From OMG group bacterium (GTDB taxonomy: Bacteria > Pseudomonadota > Gammaproteobacteria > Pseudomonadales > Azotimanducaceae): a stretch of 64,000 nt of DNA. The stretch covers positions 1-64,000 of the forward strand of contig JAAXGW010000037.1 in the NCBI GenBank assembly GCA_012267385.1, in the 5' to 3' direction. Position 1 is the first letter of the stretch. Every line of letters starts with the position of its first letter. Below, piece by piece: positions 56,249 to 64,000 of the stretch. A program made the translations under genes and the position numbers. The notes beneath the pieces were generated by a model. That model saw nothing but the letters and a program-made list of their open reading frames with translations. It had not been told where the DNA came from and ran no database searches.

Positions 56249-59200
56249 ATGTTGAACATACGAACGCTTTGGATTTTAGCAGCGGCGGAGATGCGTTCAT
56301 GCTGTCGTCTAGTACGGACTTGGTTGTTCATTGCCGCTTCGGTTCTGTTTTGTACGTTGTGGTTTGAGATTGTCCCTGGTACGACATTGGCATATATGAA
56401 CGGCATTGTCTTGATCTTCCCAATCGGACTCATTTTACTAGCTTTCGACATTCGCGTACGCGGCATTCACAATCGTTTTTCTGATGTTGTAGATTCGCTA
56501 CATGCGTCCGATGTAGAAATCATCTTTGGACGCATTGCTGGAATACTACTACTTGTCATGATACTCTGCTTCATCTTGCTCCTGACTGCGATAGTTTCCA
56601 TACTGTCTGGAACGTTTTTTCGATGAGTATACAACCAGTTTCGGTTTTATCGCAAATTGCATGGAACCTATTTCCGAATCTCATTTTCTGTAGTGCTTTA
56701 GTCGCGTGCCTAATAGCACTGTTCCGAATTCGACTACTGATTGCAGCTTTTGCGCTAGGCGTATTCCTTGGACTATTTTGGATAAGTAATCTGATTCCTG
56801 TGAAACTTCAGGAGAGTCTATCGCTATTTCCTGGCAACACTCTGGTAGCATCAGATCTCGTACAAATTTTTATTTCTACAGCAAGCATCACAAACAAGTT
56901 GGTAGTATTGCTAGTTTCATGTGCTCTATTTTGTTCGCCGCAAGTATCCTGACAAAAACCAAGCCTGGCCGACTACTCGCTGGAGTATCGGGTGTTTCGG
57001 TTATAGGTGTCGCCTGCATCGTTTTGTTTGTATGGATCGGAACGGTGTATCGTACCGAAAACCTTAAAGAGAAATGGGTGATCGAACACCAAAAGCATAG
57101 TCCCGCCTCATTCCCAGATATTCATGACTTAACGGGGGCTGTTGAGCTATTACCCGGTCGCAAAATTACATTGGATGTCACATTATCCGTTCATCCACCT
57201 AGCGAGCCCAGTACAGACTCGGTGGTATTCTCTTTGAATCCTGGTTACACAATTCAAAATGTATATATCGACGGTGAACAGACCAATTTCAATTTTGAAG
57301 CGGGAATATTGAAACTGCTATCTGACGTATTGCCGGAATTTTCGCACGAAGTTAGGGTGCAGGCTGAGGGGAAGCCAGATGATCGTTTCGCCTATCTCGA
57401 TCAAGCTAGAGACTTCCAAGCTCTCCCTAATGTCGTAGTTCGACATCTAGGTGTAAAAAACTCAATTTTTAACAAGGACTTTATTGCCCTCATGCCAAGC
57501 GTGGCGTGGTATCCGATTTCTGGGACAATAACAGATCAAGACAAATTAGAGTCGCGACCTCGAGATTTGTTCACGACCGACTTAACAGTTACGGTACCTA
57601 GAACGTGGCAAGTAGCGACCGTAGGCAAACGCACAGTCGTAGATCAACAACAACGGAGTCAATTCCGGTTTAGAAGCGGGGCACCTGTACCAGAACTCGC
57701 GTTAGTAGCAAGCGAATTCGATCAGCGAGTCACAACAATCGAGGGTGTGGAGTTTGAAGTTCTGTTCAACAAAAAACACCGTCAAAACTTAGAGGCTCTA
57801 GCACCATATAACGATCGATTGCAGAACTGGGTTGCGGAAAGAGTCAGAAACGCGAGAGCTGCATCTTTGGTTTATCCCTATGAAGTGCTCTATGTCGTCG
57901 AAGTTCCAAGTAACTTACGGATATATGGCGGAGGCTGGCGCATGGATACAGTACTGCAACCTCCAGGAATGATGTTATTACGAGAACCAATCGTCCCAAG
58001 CAGCACAATTGAATATTCCCTAGCCGTAGAAAGTGCAAATCGGCGGAACTCGAAGGATGAACAGGACGACCGAGTGTTTCAGAGACTTCTGGCACTTTTC
58101 GGCAATGACATGCATGGTGGGAACCCCTTTGTTGGTTTGACCGTAACTTTGTATCGCATCAAGTATCGGCAACCCAGAGAGGCGCGACAGCGCTGCAGTA
58201 TTTGATTGAACAATTGTCCAACCAACTAATCTCGGAAATGGAAAGTTTGTCAACCCTGTCGTTCAAATCTGTACAGGAATTTGGCGAGGAATTACCTTAC
58301 CTAAACATCGGTCGAGCACGAGATTGGCTCCCAGTGGAAAACGTGGGGACTACTAACAAAAGATGGCAAATTGCAGGTTTACCGTCGACATGGGAAGCAA
58401 TGGATCAGCAAGCTCTATTAGATTTGGATTTCACGGGAAATCCAATCCTGTCTTATCGAGTTTTGTTAACTAAAGGACATGCCATCGCCAAATCTATGAT
58501 CGCTTACTACGGCGAAGGCCAGATTGGAAAGTTTTTGGATCGACTACTGACCCAGTATCGAGGGCAAAGTTTCAACGCAGCTGATTTCCTAAACGTAGCT
58601 TCCGAAGTCGGCTTAGACTTCAACCAATGGGTACTATCGACACTTGAAGACACAATCTTACCAGGCTTTCTTGTTGAACCGGGCACCGTTTCGAAACTTG
58701 ATTCACCAGATTTCGATGGAACCCAATATCAGACGACGTTTGTCGTCTATAACGCTGAACCAATGCCTGGATTAGTCCATGTATTGTGGACAACCACAAG
58801 TAACAGATACATCTATTGGCTCGACGAAGAAATCTCCCGTTCAGATCCCATCTTTATCGCCGGTCATCACGCAAAAAGATTTGCTGTTCGCTCAGCAACC
58901 CCCTTAACCTTAACGGGGGTCTGGATCGATCCATTTCTCGCATACAACCGTGATGCATTCGAAGTCCAAATACCAGAGTATTACAAACATGCGGATGTGA
59001 AGAGTCCAGCACTTCCATTTGTTGCAGATATCGATTGGCGACCTTCAGAGACGGACGCGATCGTCGTTGATGATCTTGATCCCAATTTTAGCACCGTTAT
59101 GCCCGATGGAAATAAAGGAAACTTCATTAGTTTCCGTAACCTTTTTAAGTCTTCCGACACCAACACTGTATATATAGCAGGGCTTCCGGTTAGTCCAGAA

Positions 59201-59686
59201 TTTCTTAGCCTCAATGAATGGCATCGAGAGTTTGATCCGTCAGCTTTCGGCAGCTATCTTCGGACTTTTGTACTTATTGCAGGAGGTGACCAAAAAACCG
59301 CTGCTAGATTTACGATCAGTCTTCCTCAGGGGGGACAATGGAACTTGGAGTACTATGTACCTCGCCTAGCTTTTGGTCCAAGAAGTTCACCCATTCAAAC
59401 TTTTTCCAGTATCGATTGGTATCGTACCCGTCCAGCTGACCCAAATGTACCCGAAGAACACTACACCATAACAATAAAAGATGGTGACACCGAGTGGGAT
59501 GAGAAATTTGACATTGCGAACGCTAACATTGGATGGAACGATATCGGAGAGTTTGAACTCGGTTCCACCGAAATTGAAGTACTAGTAAGTGCTTGGGCTG
59601 GAAACAAAGAAGTTAGGGTTTTTGCTGATGCCATTCGGTGGTCTCCCGTGTCCGAAACCGCAGAAAACGAAGAGTCTTCTCCATGA
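56249..59686 (+). pseudogene. ABC-2 permease / M1-like / golvesin-like fusion, array copy 3 (three frameshifts)
   Basis: Four overlapping open frames (56249-56626, 56623-56952, 56919-58205, 58202-59686) line up end to end with copy 2. Each junction is repaired by one added base: a T in the T6 run at 56615-56620, a T in the T4 run at 56929-56932 (giving ALFLFAASIL), and a C at 58141-58142 (giving LTRNFVSHQ). The repaired protein has the same three-part layout: N terminus AAAEMRSCCRLVRTW, ectodomain with YGGGWRMDTVLQPPGMM, and C-terminal IVVDDLDPNFSTV and FADAIRWSPV. It starts at ATG 56249, again 27 bases after the previous copy. Either it is decaying or the sequence has indel errors; no nonsense substitutions are seen. 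Confidence 0.82.
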
Positions 59687-59751
59687 CAAAATATTCTTTT
59701 AAATGCCAGACTAACACTGGCTTTCTCACTACAATTAATTTTCAATCCATC

Positions 59752-59758
59752 AAAGGAG
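59752..59758 (+). promoter_or_regulatory. Shine-Dalgarno of the array ATPase gene
   Basis: AAAGGAG lies nine bases before the ATG at 59768. Confidence 0.7.
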
Positions 59759-59767
59759 CTTTAACCA

Positions 59768-60766
59768 ATGACTGACGTGGCTCAGCCCCAATCTGAAAAC
59801 GGTCCAACAATCGACATTGAAGGGGTAACACACTGCTATAAGAAGAATCAACCGGTATTGTCCGATATTAATCTATCACTTGGAGCTGGCTTCTTTGGCT
59901 TACTAGGAGCAAACGGCGCTGGTAAGAGCACGTTGATGCGCATCATCTGTACTTTGCTCAAACCAACCGAAGGTCATGCTAAAGTATGCGGTTTTGACGT
60001 AATCAAAGAGTGTCATCAAGTTCGTCAGCGCATCGGTTATCTACCTCAGGAATTTGGTGCCTGGCGATTACATCGCGTCGAAGAGGTCGTAGACACGCTA
60101 GCCGCGCTTTCCGGTATGAATAACAAGAAAGAACGCCGTGCACGAGTTGCTGAGGTACTGGAAGAAGTCGGCCTAGCGGAAGTTGCAGACCGTAAAGTAA
60201 AGAAATTGTCAGGTGGTATGGTGCGTCGTCTCGGCGTTGCTCAAGCTATGGTTCACAACCCTCCAGTGCTCGTAGTAGACGAGCCCACCGTAGGTCTCGA
60301 TCCTGAGGAACGAATGCGTTTTCGCCAAGTCATGACAAATTTGGGTCGAGAACGCACGATTCTTTGTTCTACTCATATCGTCGCAGATTTGGGTAGCGGG
60401 TGTTCAGAAATTGCGATCATTGACGATGGTACGTTAGCATTTCAAGGCACACCGACGAAATTTCTCACCAATGCCATCGGCAGCGTGTTTGAAATAAAAG
60501 TACCAACCGAAAGTGCAGCTACGATTGAGTCGAAGCACGAAATTGTGTCTAGGACGTATGACGGAGCAAACGTCGTCTTTCGCGTAGTTGGGAAGTCCGC
60601 GGGAGAATTTAGTGCTGATGCTTCAAAAGTAGAAGAACCTACTTTGGAGGAAGCATATTTGGCGTTTATGGCAAAACGTGGAAAACTCGAACAAGCAGAT
60701 CAAACTGAGACTGTCGCCGAAGATCCGAAGAGAAAAAGACGAAGAAAAAAAGCCAAGCAAGACTGA
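59768..60766 (+). CDS. ABC transporter ATP-binding protein (ABC-2 partner)
   Basis: The 332-residue ATPase has Walker A GANGAGKST, Q-loop YLPQEFGAW, ABC signature LSGGMVRRLGVAQAMV, Walker B VLVVDEPTVGLDPEERM and H-loop CSTHIVADL. It belongs to the CcmA/drug-export-like group that pairs with ABC-2 permeases. The C terminus has about 90 residues after the core and ends in a strongly basic tail (PKRKRRRKKAKQD). It is the only ATPase in the array and lies between copies 3 and 4 (gaps of 81 and 39 bases), so it must serve several permeases if they all work as ABC transporters. Confidence 0.92.
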   Translation: MTDVAQPQSENGPTIDIEGVTHCYKKNQPVLSDINLSLGAGFFGLLGANGAGKSTLMRIICTLLKPTEGHAKVCGFDVIKECHQVRQRIGYLPQEFGAWRLHRVEEVVDTLAALSGMNNKKERRARVAEVLEEVGLAEVADRKVKKLSGGMVRRLGVAQAMVHNPPVLVVDEPTVGLDPEERMRFRQVMTNLGRERTILCSTHIVADLGSGCSEIAIIDDGTLAFQGTPTKFLTNAIGSVFEIKVPTESAATIESKHEIVSRTYDGANVVFRVVGKSAGEFSADASKVEEPTLEEAYLAFMAKRGKLEQADQTETVAEDPKRKRRRKKAKQD

Positions 60767-60805
60767 CCGTCAAATAAACACACTGCTCGTTCCTAGGTTT
60801 CGCTA

Positions 60806-63800
60806 ATGAACTTACAGACTCTTTGGGCAGTCGCACTATGCGAAATGCGATCCTGCAGTCGCTTGGCCCGTACTTGGGTCGTAAGCGTTTTTGCGTTTTT
60901 AACTGCCACCGGAGGGTACCTTGTGGTGTGCGCGAGCCACATGATTGCTTCGACAATAGGACCCTCTGCACAAATCCCTCGATTCGTTGTCGGCGAGACC
61001 GCGACGCAATTTGTTGGGGTTTTTACACTTGGGATCATTTTTTTAGCATTTGACATTCGTGCTCGTGACATAAGAGACCGCATATCTGGCATCATTGATG
61101 CGAAACCAGTCTCCAACCTTGAACTAGTTGTGGGGAGAATGTCTGGCATACTAATATTGCTCTGCATTCCAATGCTTCTGTTCATTGGTTTGGTCCTTTT
61201 GCATGGCACTCTAGCAGCAATTTTTGGTTGGAGCTTTGGTGCTCCCATTGAAATCTGGAGCGTTTTTTCTTTCTTAGTTTGGGACGTGGTACCACAATTG
61301 GCATGGTGGGGTGGAATAATCATGCTGCTTGCGGTGGTGCTTCGAAATCGGTTGCTCGTCGTTCTCACGGCTTTGGGAATCTTTGTATTGAATACGTGGT
61401 TGGTGACGCAACTGTCCTGGGGTCAATTGGAAATTGCTGGCGGAGTCACCAGTCAAGTCGTATATCCTTCTGATGTCGCGCCCGTGTTTGCTACGGCAAC
61501 GATCATTACTCAGCGTGTTGCATGGATGCTTCTTTCCATTGGCATACTAGGGGGTGCAGCCGCGCTCTTACCTAGGCAAATGTCTCGTAGAATGCTCTTG
61601 GGGTCAGCTAGCATATTTACATTTGGTTTGGGTGTCGTGATTCTAATAGGTTTATTCTCGTCTCAATCACAAGAATTGAAACAGAAAACGGCGTGGTTAC
61701 AAGTCCATCAGAGCCAAGATACAACTTCTTTCCCTGATGTAACGAGTCTCACGGGGGACGTAATAATAAAACCTGGTAATCGAATTGAACTCAATCTGAC
61801 GCTTACACTGTTGCCTCCACAACAAAACGCGACAAATCAGGTGACTTTTGCTCTCAATCGACGCTACAAAATTAAAAAGGTCGCTATCGATACCAAAGAG
61901 ATAGAAGACCATGCTTTTCACGATGGACTGCTGACAATACCTTCATACCATTTTGGGGACGAATCCGCAACGCTTCAGATTACGTGCGAAGGGAAACCAG
62001 ATCCTAAGTTCGCTTATTTGGATGCCAAGATAGATCTGAGTAGCGCCAGCGTGTTCGACTTTAGCGTAGCGATGGCAAGATTCCTCGGTAATCAGAGCTA
62101 CGTTTTTCGACCTGACTATGTTGCCTTATTACCGGGAGTCTCGTGGTATCCTACAGCTGGTGTCGCAGTAGGACGCGACGACCCGCAAACCTATCCGAAA
62201 GATCATTTCTTGGTGGATTTATCTGTAACTGTACCAAAGCAATGGACGGTTGCGGGACCAGGCAAACGCGAACTTCAATCTAACAACGATGGTAAAGATA
62301 CATTCCGATTCAGACCTAAGAATCCTGTTGTCGATGTCGTGCTCGTGGCGTCGAAATTTGAACGATATGCGATGACCGTTAAGGATATAGAGTTCGAACT
62401 ACTTTACAGTGCGAAACATCGAAAGAGCTTTGAGGCTATGGAATCTCTCGTTCCTGAACTGCAAAAATGGATTGCTGACCGCCTAACGGCCGCGGAAAAA
62501 TATGGTCTGACATATCCATACGAAGCTCTCACTCTCGTGGAAGTACCATCACATTTAAGGGTGCTTGGCGGAGGTTGGAGTATGGATTCTACCTTATACG
62601 GACCGGGTGTCGTCATGATCCGAGAGACAGGAATCCCAACGGCGCGGTTCGATGTGAGCTTGAAAGACCTAGAAGCCGAAGAAGCGTTCCGAGACTTACT
62701 CTACTATGTCGATAACGACTTACAGAGTAGTAACCCTCTCAACAGGATCGCACGCAATTTTGTATCTTACCAGACCTCTCCAATTGGTCAAAGCGCTATA
62801 GCGCTACAAATATTTATTGACGACATAGTAGGCGATCTAATCTTAGAAAGACTACCCTACTTTACAACGAACACTGCGCTAAATCCATTGGGAATAGAAC
62901 AAACTTATGTCGCTGGTCAAGATGCAAGTTTGCCTGTGAGTGTCAGTGTTGAAAGTCCCGACGAACCAACTCGAAACTTTTTTAGTGGTAGCATGTTCAT
63001 GAGAGAACTTAGTGTCCACAACCCATCCGTCTGGAGTAAGATTGAAGAACTTGCACTAACTGAACTAAATTTCCACGAAGAACCGATTCAGTCATACCAC
63101 GCAGTCTTACTGAGGAATACATACGCAATATCAGCCTTGAAAGAGTGGGTCGATGAAGAAGCATTGAGCAACATTTTTGGAGACTTACTGCGAAAATTTC
63201 GAGGTCAAAACTTTTCATTTGAAGAATTTCGAGAGATCGCTATTACGTATGAGCCAAGATTTGACGAGATTACTCAGAACTTTATTACTTCCAACCAGCT
63301 CCCTGGTTACATAGTCTCGGATCCAATAATTGAGCTATTGCCGACAGAAGACAACGAGACCCCAGTTTACCAAACAGTATTTAACCTCAGAAATGCAGAG
63401 TCAGGATCAGGTGTCGTAACAGTTCATTGGGATGAGGAACAAGCAATCGGTGGCGACGAGGATGACGTTTCTCGAAGTAGTTTAGAACCTGTGATAGTTG
63501 AACCGAACAATTCGTACAGATTCGCCATCAAGAGTAGTCAAAAACCGACTAAGCTCCTTATTGAAGCACCGATATCTTTGAACCGAAAACCGATCGAAAT
63601 GACGATTCCGAGTACAGATGACGCGGAACTAAATACTGCGAGCTCCCGTCCCACTACAACAAGGACTCAATGGAACCCCAATCGACCAGACATAGTAGTC
63701 GTTGACGATCTAGATCCAAACTTCTCTCTGTCTGGGAAACCTCAGGAGTGGCCCGTTCCTTGGTTTGTACCAAACTTCATGGTGGAAATTGGAAGTTCAA

Positions 63801-64000
63801 TTATGGGGGATAGCGAAGCAGTCGACCGAGGATTACCCACATACGATCGAGGGAATCCTAGTGTCCAATGGACACGCTTCCTAGGTTCAGGTTTTGGTCG
63901 GTATCGAAGTACATATACTCGAGTCCCAAGCGCAGGGGAAGATGATCCTGAAGCCGGTGGGTTTGGTGCTGAATTTGTCGCAGAGCTACCAAAAGGTGGA
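60806..64000 (+). CDS. ABC-2 permease / M1-like / golvesin-like fusion, array copy 4 (runs off the window)
   Basis: An uninterrupted frame runs from ATG 60806 to the last base of the window, 1,065 codons without a stop. The N terminus LWAVALCEMRSCSRLARTWV and LGIIFLAFDIRARDIRDRIS match copies 1-3. The ectodomain has LRVLGGGWSMDSTLYGPGVV in the GAMEN-like position and YYVDNDLQSSNPLNRIARNF where HExxH should be. It is the most divergent copy, with additional residues around 62880-63010. The C-terminal beta domain begins with IVVVDDLDPNFSLSG near 63696 and is cut by the window edge. It probably functions with the ATPase encoded just upstream. Confidence 0.85.
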   Translation, partial: MNLQTLWAVALCEMRSCSRLARTWVVSVFAFLTATGGYLVVCASHMIASTIGPSAQIPRFVVGETATQFVGVFTLGIIFLAFDIRARDIRDRISGIIDAKPVSNLELVVGRMSGILILLCIPMLLFIGLVLLHGTLAAIFGWSFGAPIEIWSVFSFLVWDVVPQLAWWGGIIMLLAVVLRNRLLVVLTALGIFVLNTWLVTQLSWGQLEIAGGVTSQVVYPSDVAPVFATATIITQRVAWMLLSIGILGGAAALLPRQMSRRMLLGSASIFTFGLGVVILIGLFSSQSQELKQKTAWLQVHQSQDTTSFPDVTSLTGDVIIKPGNRIELNLTLTLLPPQQNATNQVTFALNRRYKIKKVAIDTKEIEDHAFHDGLLTIPSYHFGDESATLQITCEGKPDPKFAYLDAKIDLSSASVFDFSVAMARFLGNQSYVFRPDYVALLPGVSWYPTAGVAVGRDDPQTYPKDHFLVDLSVTVPKQWTVAGPGKRELQSNNDGKDTFRFRPKNPVVDVVLVASKFERYAMTVKDIEFELLYSAKHRKSFEAMESLVPELQKWIADRLTAAEKYGLTYPYEALTLVEVPSHLRVLGGGWSMDSTLYGPGVVMIRETGIPTARFDVSLKDLEAEEAFRDLLYYVDNDLQSSNPLNRIARNFVSYQTSPIGQSAIALQIFIDDIVGDLILERLPYFTTNTALNPLGIEQTYVAGQDASLPVSVSVESPDEPTRNFFSGSMFMRELSVHNPSVWSKIEELALTELNFHEEPIQSYHAVLLRNTYAISALKEWVDEEALSNIFGDLLRKFRGQNFSFEEFREIAITYEPRFDEITQNFITSNQLPGYIVSDPIIELLPTEDNETPVYQTVFNLRNAESGSGVVTVHWDEEQAIGGDEDDVSRSSLEPVIVEPNNSYRFAIKSSQKPTKLLIEAPISLNRKPIEMTIPSTDDAELNTASSRPTTTRTQWNPNRPDIVVVDDLDPNFSLSGKPQEWPVPWFVPNFMVEIGSSIMGDSEAVDRGLPTYDRGNPSVQWTRFLGSGFGRYRSTYTRVPSAGEDDPEAGGFGAEFVAELPKGG

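Noticed and set aside
56604-56626. Programmed -1 frameshift at the T6 run in array copy 3.
   Set aside because: The zero-frame codons (ACG TTT TTT CGA) do not fit the X-XXY-YYZ slippery form, and two further shifts in the same gene argue for indels instead.

Overview
The window looks like chromosomal DNA of an uncultured gammaproteobacterium, probably marine or host-associated. The evidence is a phoH-ybeY-corC-lnt operon, a leuS-lptE-holA operon, an LpxL-type acyltransferase, DUF1820 and CreD proteins, two large TonB-dependent receptors, and a moderate-to-low GC content. GTG, TTG and even CTG start codons recur. No rRNA or tRNA gene and no CRISPR array was found.

Layout. 0.1-0.6 kb: remnant of a TnpB (IS605 OrfB-like) gene. 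0.8-8.5 kb: fatty acyl-CoA synthetase, lipid A acyltransferase-like protein, lytic transglycosylase, luciferase-like oxidoreductase, histidine phosphatase, Eis-like acetyltransferase and a convergent HDAC-family deacetylase. 8.6-17.3 kb: complete oppABCDF peptide importer, whose OppC carries an inserted fibronectin-III-like domain, followed by a TonB-dependent receptor. 17.5-24.2 kb: small membrane proteins, an FG-GAP-like secreted protein, a PhoD-like phosphatase and a cobS-cobT pair. 24.3-32.8 kb: envelope and translation housekeeping block (holA, lptE, leuS, lnt, corC, ybeY, phoH, all on the minus strand). 33.0-36.4 kb: orphan ICE-type ParB protein, CreD, DUF1820. 36.5-41.1 kb: lipoprotein oligopeptidase B, then a plus-strand cluster of a proteasome-like Anbu peptidase (frameshifted here), a cereblon-like CULT domain protein and a HAD hydrolase. 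41.2-46.8 kb: second TonB-dependent receptor, VanY-like carboxypeptidase, GT4 glycosyltransferase with a probable CTG start, and an LpxH-like metallophosphatase. 47.0-49.1 kb: PTPS/QueD, short-chain dehydrogenase and YhhQ-type transporter.

49.2-64.0 kb (continuing past the window): the most unusual region. It holds four tandem paralogues of about 1,100-1,165 residues. Each fuses an ABC-2-type membrane domain to an M1-aminopeptidase-like ectodomain and a C-terminal golvesin-like beta domain. One ABC ATPase gene lies between the third and fourth copies. None of the four has a visible HExxH zinc motif, so the ectodomains look like pseudo-peptidases. The ATPase presumably energises one or more permease dimers, possibly heterodimers, that carry large periplasmic or surface-facing domains. 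Copy 1 has one frameshift and copy 3 has three, each repairable by a single-base change, usually in a short homopolymer. The anbu gene shows the same pattern, so assembly indels must be excluded before calling these genes dead.

The two leads worth following are (i) the four-copy permease/pseudo-M1/golvesin array with a single ATPase and (ii) the anbu-CULT-HAD cluster, which puts a proteasome-like peptidase beside a cereblon-type degron-binding domain. All functional statements are from reading sequence motifs; no database search was run.
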